Assembly: GCA_002099365.1 (NCBI GenBank) | Contig: MSED01000005.1 | Span: 2,294,001-2,358,000, forward strand | Direction of reading: 5' to 3' | Source of the DNA: Phialophora verrucosa | Lineage: Eukaryota > Ascomycota > Eurotiomycetes > Chaetothyriales > Herpotrichiellaceae | DNA length: 64,000 nt | In this document: piece after piece, positions 44,013-55,944 of the stretch | Numbering within the stretch: the first letter of the stretch is position 1 | Layout: every line of letters starts with the position of its first letter | Position numbers and translations under genes: made by a program | The notes under the pieces: model-generated | Told to the model about the DNA's origin: nothing | The model's database searches: none | Seen by the model: the letters and a program-made list of their open reading frames with translations, nothing else

Positions 44013-47000
44013 ATGGAAGCCGCCATCCGCTTCTCCCAGAACTCCTTGCCCGGGAGCCAGCAGCGCTTCTTGTATGTGGATGTCGTGGGCAAGTCTTTCC
44101 GCTTGTGCAATATTACAGGCCATGCGAAGGATGATTTGCAGTATGACACGATCTTCACCTCCACCAAGGTTCCGGCCTTTCGGGCGTTCGATTGGCATCC
44201 ATCCAACGAGGACTTGGTTGTGGTGGGACAAGCTGGAGGAGAGGCGACTCTTCTGAACATTGCTGAAGGCCATCAAGACTCTCTGTCGTTCCAGGTTCGA
44301 AGCCAGCGCCTCTGCAATGCGGTCGCGCTCAGCACGCAGAACCTGCTGGCAGCGGGTCTCGATAAAGTCCGAACCGACTTTTGTTTGAATATCTGGGACT
44401 TCAACCAACGCATGCCTGTACCGGGGTCCAAAGGCTTCTCCAAGAACTATTCCGATCCCCTACACAAGCTGGCAAGTGGAGAGCCCATCACAAGCCTCAA
44501 GTTCTTCCAAGATGACCCGTCTCTCCTAGTTGCGGGTGTCAAAGGTCAATTTGTTAGACTTTATGACCTGAGGGAGCCTACGGTGGGCAACGGTTTTCAA
44601 TTCGCCACGAGATGCGTCCATAACTTGGCCATCGACTGGCTCGACGAGAATTACTTTGCATCCTGCTATCCCACAAATGACCCTTCTATCTGTGTGTGGG
44701 ACCGAAGAATGATCAGCCGAGTCAATACACCACACATGGGCTTCCAAAACAATGAGAATCGTCAGCCAGAGTTGTCGCTTGAGCTGAAGAATGCTATTCA
44801 GAACCCGGGTACCATCTGGAGCTTGAGGTTTTCAAAAGCGCAGCGCGGTTGCCTGGGCGTCCTTTCTAGCACCGGGAATTTGAGGATCTACAACCTGGGC
44901 AGGGACTTCTCTGAAACATCCGGGGTCGAACAGCATGACTCGCCTTGGGAAACAAGCCAACCACAGGATATATATCTCGATCGGACGCAAGACATTGCTA
45001 AACAGTATTCAGACCCATCGGCTCCGATGGAGGAGAAGTCGCGAATTGTCTCCTTTGACTTTCTGACGAGCACCACCAAGACTAAACGACCCAAGATCCT
45101 AGCCTTGGACGGGCATGGCCGTGTGAAGCTCACGTTACCAAGCCCCTTACCCACTCCCACAACACTTGCTCCTCCCGGGTTTCTGTGCAAAGGCGCCTCT
45201 TCCATCGAAATATCGTCCTTGGAATCCGCCGAAGTAGGTGCCACGGTCGATCAAGCCCGCCGACGAGCGCAACCCCGAAACACTCTCAGGAAGACTTTCA
45301 AACAATCTCGCCAGACTAGGGCAGCTACTGATGGTAAGAGGATGTCGAGCATAGACGATCAGGCATGGCATGCAGATCTCGGCTTCTACGAGACAGACGT
45401 GCCTTTCTCAGACCTTCTCATCCTACTCTCAGTCCAGAGACTGCGCTGTGAAGCTGGCTATCTCCTGAATCCGTCCCAGAACAAAGCAATCGTCTCGGAC
45501 TCTCATTGGTTGCAGTCGTTCTGGGCCTGGGTCGAACGTGCTGTCAGGATCTCCCAGAATGGCAACATGTCCCAAGACAACGTGGATCTGTCGTTCGCTG
45601 GCGTCTACAGTCTCTGGATGGAAGTCATTGACCTGAAGAATCGGACCCTGGGCCCAAGTTCTAACAAATTGGGCCGAATCATCGAAAATCTCGTCCGCCG
45701 TCTGAACGTACCTACTATCAATAGCGTTGATACGGAATATGCTGCTAACAGGCAACTTTGCCTTCACTCTGCCGGCTTAGCCTGGTCGTCGGAGGACCTC
45801 GAAGTCATGGTCAAACGGCTGGTGGCAAAGAATCAACATACAAAGGCTGCAGCATTGGCTCTGTTTGCAATGGACCGTAAGCTTGCCTACAAGGCTCTTC
45901 GTAATAAGTCTGCGAACCAATCTCACAAAATGCTCGCCATGGCTATTGCAGGAGCTTTCAAAAGGACGAAGACCGGTGGCTCAGGCACTGTGACAGGGGA
46001 CGACTCAGACGAAGAGGACGACTGGGCAGCCACGATCGCATCTTTGGCAGACGAGTTAACCGATCCCTATGCCCGAGCGATTCTAGCCTATGTCAAGACC
46101 GGTGATTGGTCCAATGTCGTCGCAGAAGAGTCGCTTCCTCTGAAGTATAGAGTATGCGTGGTTTTGCGACACTATGACGACTCGAGACTGACAAACTATA
46201 TTTCTCAAGCCACCAAAGATGCAGTTGCTGCAGGGGATATTGAGGGCGTACTCCTTACTGGGACGGCCACACAGGCTTCATTCGATCTAATGAGCAATTA
46301 CGTTCAGCGCTTTGCCGATTTACAAACTGCGGTGCTAGCGCTTTGTCCCACTGTGCCACGCTATCTCGACGAGGAGGCGGTGGTTCGCAAGTTCACCGCC
46401 TGGAAGGACACGTATCGGCATATGATGAATAGCTGGAACCTCAGGTTCCACCGTGTCCGGTTCGATATTGCCTGCCAGAACGCTGCCAAGGATGAGTCCG
46501 GACGAGCGCTCATACCTCCCGCGAAACAACAGGTCCGACTGGTGTGTCAGTATTGCTCCCAGAGCCTCGCACATGAGGCTGTAACCAATGGGGAGACTTC
46601 TTCGGCATACAAGACAGTCGATACACCCAGACATCCGCTCAGTAAAGAAAAGGCTGCAGCTATCGGCACTGTCTGCCCCAAATGCGAGCGCCATCTGCCG
46701 CGCTGTGGTGTTTGTGATATGTGGCTTGGAGTTCCAGACGAGTCCTACTTACCTTGGTACAGGACCCTTCATGCTTCAAAACACGAAGCGGGCAAGGCTA
46801 GCCTCGATCTGACTGCGAGCATTGCAGGCAGCATTCAAACCACACTTGGACCCGATACCCCGGCAAAGGGAGGAGTTAAGGGCACTGGATCGCCTCGACC
46901 GAGGACCTCGCCACAGAGGCTATCGAAGTCGTCGACAACTGATTCTTCGACCCGGACAGCAGTCCCGGTTACCAATGTTGTGGACATAGGCACTGATTCC

Positions 47001-47222
47001 GTCCCGGACATCGTTCTAGATCGACCCTTGATTCCCGTTGCAGAGCCCAACTCGGCAATGCAGAAGGCCGAAGCAGCACGGAAATGGGACGTTGCCATGT
47101 CGCGCTTCACAGTGATGTGCGTCAAGTGTTCTCACGGTTGCCACGCCGCTCATGCGCGAATGTGGTTCGAGAAACACCGTGTTTGTCCCGTCTCTGAATG
47201 CAGATGTCTATGCAACGAGTGA
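44013..47222 (+). CDS. SEA/GATOR2 complex subunit SEA4/Mio
   Basis: 1069 residues in one exon. The N-terminus is a WD40 propeller (about 1-400): FRAFDWHPSNEDLVVVG, then NAVALSTQNLLAAGLDKVR with CLNIWDF, a signature of Mios/Sea4. An alpha-solenoid follows, with an acidic linker DDSDEEDDWAA. The C-terminus has zinc-binding motifs, CPKCERHLPRCGVCDMW and VMCVKCSHGCHAAHARMWF ending CPVSECRCLCNE, as in the RING/zinc-ribbon tail of Mio proteins. The complex sits on the vacuole and regulates TORC1 in response to amino acids. The length agrees with the family, and no intron is needed. Confidence 0.92.
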   Translation: MEAAIRFSQNSLPGSQQRFLYVDVVGKSFRLCNITGHAKDDLQYDTIFTSTKVPAFRAFDWHPSNEDLVVVGQAGGEATLLNIAEGHQDSLSFQVRSQRLCNAVALSTQNLLAAGLDKVRTDFCLNIWDFNQRMPVPGSKGFSKNYSDPLHKLASGEPITSLKFFQDDPSLLVAGVKGQFVRLYDLREPTVGNGFQFATRCVHNLAIDWLDENYFASCYPTNDPSICVWDRRMISRVNTPHMGFQNNENRQPELSLELKNAIQNPGTIWSLRFSKAQRGCLGVLSSTGNLRIYNLGRDFSETSGVEQHDSPWETSQPQDIYLDRTQDIAKQYSDPSAPMEEKSRIVSFDFLTSTTKTKRPKILALDGHGRVKLTLPSPLPTPTTLAPPGFLCKGASSIEISSLESAEVGATVDQARRRAQPRNTLRKTFKQSRQTRAATDGKRMSSIDDQAWHADLGFYETDVPFSDLLILLSVQRLRCEAGYLLNPSQNKAIVSDSHWLQSFWAWVERAVRISQNGNMSQDNVDLSFAGVYSLWMEVIDLKNRTLGPSSNKLGRIIENLVRRLNVPTINSVDTEYAANRQLCLHSAGLAWSSEDLEVMVKRLVAKNQHTKAAALALFAMDRKLAYKALRNKSANQSHKMLAMAIAGAFKRTKTGGSGTVTGDDSDEEDDWAATIASLADELTDPYARAILAYVKTGDWSNVVAEESLPLKYRVCVVLRHYDDSRLTNYISQATKDAVAAGDIEGVLLTGTATQASFDLMSNYVQRFADLQTAVLALCPTVPRYLDEEAVVRKFTAWKDTYRHMMNSWNLRFHRVRFDIACQNAAKDESGRALIPPAKQQVRLVCQYCSQSLAHEAVTNGETSSAYKTVDTPRHPLSKEKAAAIGTVCPKCERHLPRCGVCDMWLGVPDESYLPWYRTLHASKHEAGKASLDLTASIAGSIQTTLGPDTPAKGGVKGTGSPRPRTSPQRLSKSSTTDSSTRTAVPVTNVVDIGTDSVPDIVLDRPLIPVAEPNSAMQKAEAARKWDVAMSRFTVMCVKCSHGCHAAHARMWFEKHRVCPVSECRCLCNE

Positions 47223-47613
47223 GATTCAGGCAATTCGCATCCACCTTGGCACCTCACCGGACACGGCAGCCAGGATTGACACGGTTTCTATCTTTCAAGC
47301 ACGGAAAACGACTGCCGAATCAAAATCCCTGGTAAGAGCGCATGGCCTCGCCCGTGACGCAAGAGGCAATCCTCATCCTACTGCGGTTTCTTTATCGGAA
47401 GGAGAGGAGAGGCACGCACTGCCGCCCAGGAAATCAGGCCCGCCCGCTGATGTCACGTGGCGACGCACCATGCGCGTCCTTTTCCCAATCCAGAGCGGAA
47501 AGCTTGGGCTCCAGAAGATATTTCAACCTCCAGCGCGCCCGATTCTCTTGCTCTTTTCTTCGAGAGTGTGTGAGAAGCTTCAAGAGCAGGGTCACACCAA
47601 CGGATCGATCAGA
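47223..47613. other. Intergenic stretch, SEA4 3' end and next promoter
   Basis: About 390 bases between two plus-strand genes. A cacgtg core lies near 47454-47459 in gatgtcacgtggcg, a possible bHLH/bZIP site. No gene is seen. Confidence 0.45.
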
Positions 47614-48808
47614 ATGGCTCGACCATCGTCTCCTCCCGCCCACAGAAATGGAACTGGTGTCCTCTTCGCGCTCGTCTTTGTCATTCTCTCAATCTGCGCG
47701 GTTTATGCACTCCGAATCGCCTCCATACAATCAGGGATTGCGGAAAAAATGGAGCTTATCACCACAATTAACCGATTCCTGGAACATCCTCTGCCCCTTC
47801 GGACGATTTACACGGGCATACCGCCCGTCGACCAGGGTCTCAGCTTTCTTGTCGCGGCATTCATGAACGCTGCGTCAGGCTGGGATGCCGGGTTCTTTGT
47901 GTTCTTGGGGTACTTTTTGGTTTCGTTCTTTGCAGTTCTAACTATTTGGGCCATCGAGAGCTGCAGGGAGAGGAATCGGTGGGCTTTGACGAGATTGTGA
48001 GCTTTCCTCTGTCGTGCGATTTAGTGCGAAGTGTGAACTAACGTGCATAACCAGTACTTATATTTACGCCCTCTTATATCAAACCGTCGGCGGGGCCATC
48101 ATCGCACCTATTTACTATCTTGCATATCTCTATGACACATCTAGCAACTCATATTGGTCGAAGCCCCGAAGCGTTCCCCTCCCATACGCGAAAGCGATAT
48201 TGCCAGCTGTGGTCATCGGCTACCTCGTTCCCACCGCCATGATATTCCTTCCCTACTCCGCCCCAGACATGTGGACTACCCAGGCGATAGTTGCTTTCTG
48301 GCAGCCCTCTCCCTGGTACGTCGACATTCTCATCTGGGTGTTTTCGAAACTTTACTCTGGCGGGAGCACCACCGCCAGCAGTAGTTCCCAGAACCGCAAC
48401 AGCGACATCCCTTATCTCAACCGTATCTACCTCACATCCTTCTTGGTGACCGGCATATTACACCTCTTTATCGTCTACTTGGTCGTCTTCTCGCCGAACC
48501 CCCAGCATAGCTTCAGCCACATGATGTTGAACCCACTATCGTATTCCTCGACACAAACGTCCATGGTGCAGGGCATCCACGGGATCTTCCTGGCCGACTT
48601 TTGGATTATTTTCGCCAGTTCACTCCTATGGGCGTACCTAGCAATCTGGGACTTGAAGAGTATGAGGCTGGCGGATGTCAATATGTGGACGGCCGGACTA
48701 CTGGTCGCTACAGGGACCGTTGCCGTAGGACCCGGGGCACTACTCACAGCGGTTTGGTATTGGAGGGAGAAGCGGCTCATTGAAGTCGAGAAGGAGAAGG
48801 AAAGGTGA
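47614..48808 (+). CDS. Polytopic membrane protein of unknown function
   Basis: Two exons, 47614-47996 and 48055-48808, give 378 residues; the 58-nt intron has an actaac branch point and joins RWALTR-FTYIYALLYQ. About eight hydrophobic segments are visible, starting with LFALVFVILSICAVYAL. A Ser-rich loop (SGGSTTASSSSQNRNSD) splits the protein in the middle. The C-terminal tail is charged (WREKRLIEVEKEKER). Proteins of this type are found in fungi without an assigned role; I do not recognise catalytic residues. The topology would suit a small transporter or an integral membrane enzyme. It is followed by the convergent AzgA gene. Confidence 0.82.
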
Positions 48809-49204
48809 GGAGGCGTGATTGATTGTTTGAGAGTATCGTGGTGGACTCATTGCGATTGGAATACGAAGAGTGGCGCCTGTGGGAAGGGCTGTCGGAACTG
48901 ACTTCATGTCTCGTGATAAAAAGACACAGACCAGGAAGATTAACGCTACGCTTGAGTGACTATCAATGTACGAAGTGTCGAGCTTGTAGATGAATGCAGC
49001 CATCATCCAGTTATGCATGTGTCTAAATCAAAATATTAAGCCCGAGCCCACACTGGAAGTTCACTCCGATCCAGTTCAATCCTATGCAGTCCACTCCAGT
49101 CCGCTTAGACACCATTGAAACCCTCAGCATCACCATCACAGTCATACAAAGCACACTGCACCCACGCTCCCACACTCCCACTCACTCACCAGCTTGCCAG
49201 CTAC
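48809..49204. other. Convergent 3' region
   Basis: About 400 bases between the membrane-protein stop and the AzgA stop. It contains a short run of ccagt-type repeats near 49062-49100. No gene is seen. Confidence 0.45.
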
Positions 49205-51662
49205 CTAATGAAGCGCTCTCCTCTCGACCTTTCCATTCCCATTGCGCACCACCTCCGTCACCACGTCCCGCGCCATTTTGTTCGCCTCCCAAGCCGACCC
49301 TGCCGGCGGGGATTCCAAGCCCACATCCTCGTCGGAGCCGGCGGACCTCGAAGTCGACGCACCATCAGGATCCCGAGCCTCAGCGTCCCAGAATCGCCGG
49401 TGTTGCATGGCGCGCATGAACCAGGGAGCCCGACCCGTGCGAGGTTTGTCTGCAATGTGGAAAGCAAAGAGTTAGTAATGAGCAATTAGACTTGTCATGA
49501 ACGTGGACGTGGTCGTGGAGAGCCCAGATTGGATCAGACTTGGCATGGAGCGGGCACTCACAGGTCCAATATTCCTTGAGATCCTCGTCTGCGGGGACGA
49601 CGCGGCCGAAGGAAATCAGTTTGAGGATGTAGGTCATGACGTTGAGCGTCACGTAGGTCATTATGCCCCTGGCATGGGTGTGTTAGCACGTGGACACACA
49701 CTTACACGGGGGAAGATATTAGATATGCACAAAGGCGCCACACTTACGCGATGAGGCCGTAGGCGATCGAATACGAGAACGGCATGAAGATCAGGGTGAC
49801 GAAGGCGGGGAGCGCGTCGCCGGCGTATTTCCAGTTGATGTCGACGATGGAGCGGGCCATCATCCAGCCGACCTATATCCCCAAGGCAGGTGGCGTTAGC
49901 GACAAGCGTCAGTGGCATGCGTTACCAGGCTCAATAGGCCCATGCGATGATGATGGAAATGATCGCACTTGAGCGACTCATGCAACTCACCAACACGAGA
50001 GTACAGCCCGTGGCCCAGGGCGGGATGGAGGCAAAGATCGGGGAAAAGAAGATGGCGACGAAGAAACAGATCCCCGTGGTCATGGCGGTCAGGCCGGTTC
50101 TGCCCCCCTCGGCAATGCCGGCCCCGGACTCGATGAAGGCGGTGACGGGCGACGTGCCCATCAGGGAGCCGATCGAGATGGAGAGGGCGTCGGTGCAATA
50201 TGCGAGGGTCGAGCGCGGGAAGGCGCCCGTCTTCTCGTCGACGACGCCCGAGAACCGCGCCATCGAGTACAGCGTGCCCGTGCAGTCGAGGATGTCGACG
50301 TACAGGAAGGTGAAGAGCGCGAGCGCGAACTTGGGCCCCGCGCCCGCGACGTCCCAGTCCTGCGCGCCCAGCGTGTTCTGGATGGGATGGAAGTGTACGA
50401 CTTTCTTGAAGAAGTCGAAGCGGTCGGCCCCCTCGGCCGTGTCGGGGAAGTAGGTGAAGGACGTGGACCGGGGCCACGACATGATGGACACGATGGCGAT
50501 GCCCACTATCATCGCCGACTTGACCTTGTACATGATCAAGAGGGCCGTGATGATGCCTCCGCAGAAGATGCCGATCCAGACCTGTGAGGGGGCCGTCTAG
50601 TCAGAGCTGCCACCAGGCAGGAATCGGAAAGATAACCAATTCGGAAACGTATTGTGTGCTTACCGTTGGATTTTGAAGCTTATGGCTCTGACACACGCCG
50701 AACTCGTCTTGGTACTTGGCCGGGCAGCCGGCAAGGTCGAGAGGCGTGCTCTGCGCGCCGGTGATGACGCCGAGACCCGCGGACGTAGACAGGCCGATCA
50801 GCGTCAGGAACAGGCCGATGCCGGCGGTGCTGGCGATCTTGAGCGACGACGGGATGACGGCCACGAGCCATTGCCGCATGCCGACCAGAGAGAGGAACAC
50901 GAAGATGAACCCTTCGATGAAGACGGCCGTCAGGGCGAGCCGGTAGGGCACTGGTCCGGTGCCGTGAAATCCTACGACTTGGTAGGTGAAGTAGGCGTTC
51001 AATCCCATTCCAGGCCTGTAACAATGGTCCTTCAGTATCAGCAGGGCCTCGGCTTTTGGGGGGCTGGGGGGAGGAAAAGAGAGCTTCCTACGCAAGCGCC
51101 ACGGGCAGATTCGTGAGGAAGCCAAACATGAAGGACGCAAGGCCCGAGATCGCGGCCGTCGTGGTGATCAAGTCCCTTTGGATGCCTGTGCAGGGTATTG
51201 ATTAGGAACATAACAATGCAATACCAGCCATTGCAGGATTGGAACAACGACACAACATACCCAGAACGCAGCGCGCATAGTCGGTGTCCTTGAGACAGGT
51301 CGGGTCCGATTCACTCTGACACACACAAGTGCCCCCCGATTGAGAGACGATAGATGCCTGGCAAATCAGGCTCAGCGACGCTCCCAGTCGGACAAGAGCA
51401 TACGACTTGGATACTCACGTTGACAGCGATAATGTACGCCATGGTGGCAAAGGTAGTTACCCCGGCGCGGAGCTCGGTGAGAAACGTCGTGCCTTGGATC
51501 TCCTTTTCCTGTCGAAAGATGAGTATTATTCGATTGATCCCATCACGGAGGGAGACGCCAGAAACTTACATGGCCAGAGCCTTGCAGGCGAAACACGCGC
51601 CCGAACGTCGACTTCGCGACATGCTCATTGATGGCCTTTGTGTATTGTCGAATGGCAGACAT
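49205..51662 (-). CDS. azgA: AzgA-type purine (hypoxanthine-adenine-guanine) permease
   Basis: Nine exons: 51662-51570, 51508-51419, 51357-51261, 51185-51092, 51015-50664, 50581-49991, 49872-49748, 49668-49562, 49449-49205. They give 597 residues, and eight GT-AG introns (61-118 nt) all keep phase. Family features include ELRAGVTTFATMAYIIAVN, LPVALAPGMGLNAYFTY, the FVDILD-like TFLYVDILDCTGTLYSMA and GTSPVTAFIESGAGIAEGGRTGL. The last is the substrate-site region of AzgA/NCS2-related permeases. About 12-14 membrane segments are expected. The tail ends in a low-complexity stretch. Aspergillus AzgA imports hypoxanthine, adenine and guanine with protons at the plasma membrane. The large number of introns contrasts with the neighbouring single-exon genes. 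Confidence 0.93.
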
Positions 51663-52460
51663 GGTGGAATGGGTGGTGGTCGCTGCTCACACAACAGGAA
51701 CTCCAGCCAGCCAGGCTTACGCCAGGGAGTTTGGGACATATTAATAAATGCTAGCCAGCAAGCAACGAGACGCCATGCAGGACACAGACGGAAGTAGATT
51801 GACAGGGGGAAATCAGACAGGCCAAAGAAGCCGCTGCTGCTCGTGAACCGAACGGCGTTCGGTTCTGGGCCTGTCTCGCCATCCCGGCGGCTGGTCGCTA
51901 TTTCTATACTGCGCACGCCACGTGTCTCGACATGCTGCGGTGCTGATGGAAGGACGGCATCTCTTTGGATGAAGATTCGCGTGTGCACCGTTGGGCAACG
52001 GCCAGCTGCATCTTGTCTTTCCCAGTCCGCTCGTATCTGCCGTCGGAGTTGACGAAAAGACACGAGGGCCAAGCCCGCCCGTATTGCCTGGAACTTGTAT
52101 TGTCCGGTCAAAGTCTGTCCAGACGTCCCGTTTCCTGCAGCCTTTCAGCCTGCCATCAGCCAAAACAGTCGTCCTTCTCAAGCCACATTGCCGAAGCTGA
52201 ACAGTCATGTCCGACAATCAAGTTGAGTTCTATGGAAGTGCCTGCCCGCATGCCTGCATAGGGGGCCTGTGTCACGCCAGGAGACAAGGGTCTGAGCAGC
52301 TCCGCGTCCGCGTCTATGGAGCTTGGATTTCTGTGAAACCCCGGCGACGCTGTGGGACCTAGTTAATCTTCTCTCACTGTCATCTATCTAATTAGCTATC
52401 GATTTCTTTTTTCTGGACAAGGAACGAGGTTTGACACGTCTAGAATTCCCTTTGAGCGCC
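51663..52460. other. Bidirectional promoter region
   Basis: About 800 bases between the divergent azgA and methyltransferase-like genes. Overlapping small frames on both strands are not protein-like. No specific element is assigned. Confidence 0.45.
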
Positions 52461-54723
52461 ATGTTCAACGTGCCCTTCAAGAACCCCCTGGAGGCGGAGA
52501 CGGTCAGTCAACGACGCGAGCGCAAGGCCAGGGAATCCGAGGGCTCGGTGCGAAGTTCCACGTCAAGCTCCAGGGCCAGGCTGGGAGGTGAGAGAGGCAG
52601 CTTCACGAAGAAGAAGAAGATCCCCATCTTCGGATTTGCTAAGGCTGCAATACCTCGGCCAGCAGGACCAGCACTGGCAGTTCCAGATGGTGCCGACAAG
52701 GCAGCCGCCAAACTCGCCGTCGATATCGATGTTGACGTTGACGTCGATGTCGATGCCGGTCCATCAGAGCTCGCTGGGTCGCCGGTCTTGGTGACCTCGC
52801 CGTCGTATTCGCCGGTGTCATCGCCAACGTATCTACGGCCGCTTTCTGGACTCTCCATGTCGCCTTCCGTCTACCGACAAGAAGGTCCGTCTCCGGCCCC
52901 TTCACTCCAGTTGGTGGTGTTGTTATTTCGTCTCGCGCTGACCGATATTCTAGCTGTGGATACCCCGTCTGGGAGACCGGCCGAGGAGCCGCAGCTGCCT
53001 ATGGATGTCTCTGTCGAGCGTTTTCAACAGTGGACGAAGAGAAGATCCTCCCTCGTACATGCCGACAATTCTGGCCGAGGCAGTTACGCCTGTCCCATTG
53101 AGTCGACCAGCCTAGCGAGTCCGGTTCAGCTGGAGCGGAGTTCTGCTGGTCAAGCCGCGAAGCACCGGCCAGAGAGGTCAGATCCAGCCAGCCGTATCTT
53201 CGGATTCCCTTTTGTCTGGCAAGCTAACGAGATTCAAAGCCTCAAATATCCCGTCGTACGATACGCGTCGACCTCGAGCACGTGTACTACGGGGGCGGCG
53301 AGGTCTGATACGATCTGTACGCCCAACACCACTCCCGAGACGGTGCAGAGTCGTGAAGGCCCGAGGTTCCCCTTCCCCGTGCAGTCGCAACGACGGGGCC
53401 ACAATCAAGCCGTCGCGACAACATCAGCGTCCGGCGACCACAAACGCGGCAACCTAGAGGCCAATGCCCAATCACCGGTGTCTAACCCCGTGCCCGTGGT
53501 TGCGCCGAAGCAAGAGCACGTCCAAGCAACGGACTGGAAAGCACCCGCCACGATCCGCCAAATGGTAGAAAGTCTCCCTTTACTCCTGCTCATCATTCAA
53601 AGCGCACCAATCAAAGTTCTCTGGCAAAGACTGTACGAAGACTGGACGGGCGCAAGTTCGGAAGTCACTCATGTCGTAATGTTCCAAAAGAAACTATGGG
53701 CTCTGGTCGGGCTGAGACGTCTCAACGCTCTCCTGGATGCCAAAGGAACATTCCGAAATAGCCGAATTCCCCCAGTTAACGAGGGGACCGAGAAAGCGGA
53801 TCACGATCAAGATCACAAAGCGAAGAGGGTGGTGCATATCAGCGAGGACGGAGGTGAGACCTCTACCATTCTCCCATTCCTCCGTTTGATGAATCTGAAT
53901 GTGACCCTGACTGATTGATTCTCTCGATTCAGTTGAGAGCTGGCTCCACGACGCCACCTCGCCACAACACCAGGTCTCCTGGCTCCGAGTACCGGGCGAT
54001 CACCCCTCAACGCTCTATTGGGCGGGCACTCAGGGTATAGACACCAAATCTTGGGCCAACATCCCGACACTCCCGTACCCAGACTCCTCGGTGGATTTGA
54101 TATCGTCTCGTGCCATCTCTGTGCTCCTGCAATCCAGCCAATGGCCCGGTTTCGCGCTGGAGTGCGCCCGCGTTCTGCGACCTGGAGGTATCTTCGAAGT
54201 CACAGTCGTAGACCCTCTGCCGCGCAACTGTGGTCCGCTCCTGGGACGGTGGACGGCCGAGAAAGTCATCCTCGGCTTGGAGAGGAGGTTCCTAGTCACC
54301 CATCCCGCGATGATCATCCCTGTGTGGCTGGATGATGTTGCTGAGTTCGAGCATCGCGACAGCCAAACAATCTCTTTCCCTGCCGTTGGAGAAGGAGACA
54401 TGTACGACAGAAGGCTGAGTGGAAACAGGGCTGGAGCGCCATGTCCGATAGACAGCAACGCTTCCCAGAGTGAACGCGATCTTCGAGCACTTAGCGTGGC
54501 GGTCGGGCGCTATTTTTACCAGGCCTTCTACCGTGGTCTTGTCCCGTGTCAACCCTCTCAGTCGGGAAAATCAGCTCACGAATCGATGCGCTGTCGGCGG
54601 TGGTCGTGGTGGTGGGAAGATCCTCCAATCGTGCGAGAGTGCCAGGATTCCGGCACTGTCTTCGAAATGGTGACTTACAGATGTAGGAAGAAAAGAAGCA
54701 CATTGGCGAGGGGCATGCTGTAG
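52461..54723 (+). CDS. Methyltransferase-like protein with long disordered N-terminus
   Basis: Two exons, 52461-53853 and 53933-54723, give 727 residues; the join reads HISEDG-VESWLHDA. Residues 1-380 are low-complexity and include the alternating run DIDVDVDVDVDAG. The C-terminal domain has PYPDSSVDLISSRAI and ALECARVLRPGGIFEVTVVD, a class I SAM-methyltransferase pattern of the kind seen in fungal Umta-like proteins. The first SAM-binding glycine motif is weak (DHPSTLYWAGTQG), so activity is not assured. A 69-nt segment at 52885-52953 has an intron-like gctgac...ctag end and a multiple-of-three length; it may be a retained or true intron, which would give 704 residues. The substrate is unknown. 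Confidence 0.75.
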
Positions 54724-55944
54724 ATTGGGTCATCCACTTGCGATTCGACGGTAGAATTAAAGGCCAGGCATCGCCGCCGCAAGTTCTCCTGATTCATTTC
54801 CCGCATCGCTAGACTTAGCAATCAATATCGTTCTGGGACGAGATGGGGACTGCCCTCCGCGACAATAACTGGCAGCGAAGAGAGTTCCGTCTCCGTAGTT
54901 AAGGTAAGCTTTTGCCGCTCACGATATAGATATAGATATTCATAGACACCGTGCCAGATTTCCACAACGAGGAAAGTTTGGGATCAAAGAGGCTGATGAG
55001 CCTTTCGCATATCACTGTCTTTATCTTTGCCGCTTTCATTTTACTCATGCATCCCATGAAACTTGTTCCTGTATCCCAATTGTTTGCTTTCCCCCTTGAA
55101 AAGATGTGATCCCGACGACTCGAAGGACTTCTCACCGTGGAAGATGCTCGCCCTATTGTTGGGCGTGGCTCCGTCGGTGTTGCTATCCGGAACAATGTTA
55201 TCTTGAGCACGTAAGATTCTGACGGGGCATCCTCTTTGCAATCAAGATCCTTTGGCCAGAGAAAGCGAATAGGTCGTGGTTATCCAGACACGCCATTGGC
55301 TTCTTGAGGAGTTTGTGTGGGAGGACTCGCAATACTGTGTTCGAGTGAAAGAGACGTCTCCAGCCAATCCAAGTGGTCAAAACCAAAGGAGAACCTCCGC
55401 TTCCGAAGACCGAGTTGTTTCATTTCGTGCTGACATGCGGTACATTTCTAGCTCCATATAACCTGCTGAGAGCCTTGTTGCCGCTCTCCTGGCGATATCA
55501 GATTCCCGTGGAGCAGATCGATCGAGCTTTTGTTGACAGCACAGCCTCTTTGACTTAGCAGCGTGTACCGGCCCTCGTCAGGCCTGTTGATACCAATAAT
55601 GGTTGCCGTTTTAACAAGCTTCACTCACGACTGACCTATTACTGCAACCGTCTTGCCAGTCCGGTCTGCCTTGCACTCTCCATGTTCCCTTCTGTCGTAC
55701 CACCTCATCAATCGGGATCCCTAACCTTGCAAGCGTGACGTAATATTCAGAGGGCTTGTCGCCACCCCTATTACCGCCCACTGTTTTTGGTCAGAGTCCG
55801 TCGTTTCAAATGTCCAACATGTGCACTTCCGCCTCGCTGGCGATGCGCGAGGACCGTGATACTTGGCAAAGGCGCGGATCGTCGCAGTGAGGAGCACGGG
55901 AGTAGTCGGATTGCTGCGCTTGCCGTCTGTCATGCGGTCAGCTC
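54724..55944. other. Convergent intergenic stretch
   Basis: About 1.2 kb between the methyltransferase-like stop and the VPS45 stop. Frames on both strands are short (up to about 100 codons) and not protein-like. A tatagatatagatatt run lies near 54923-54938. Confidence 0.5.
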
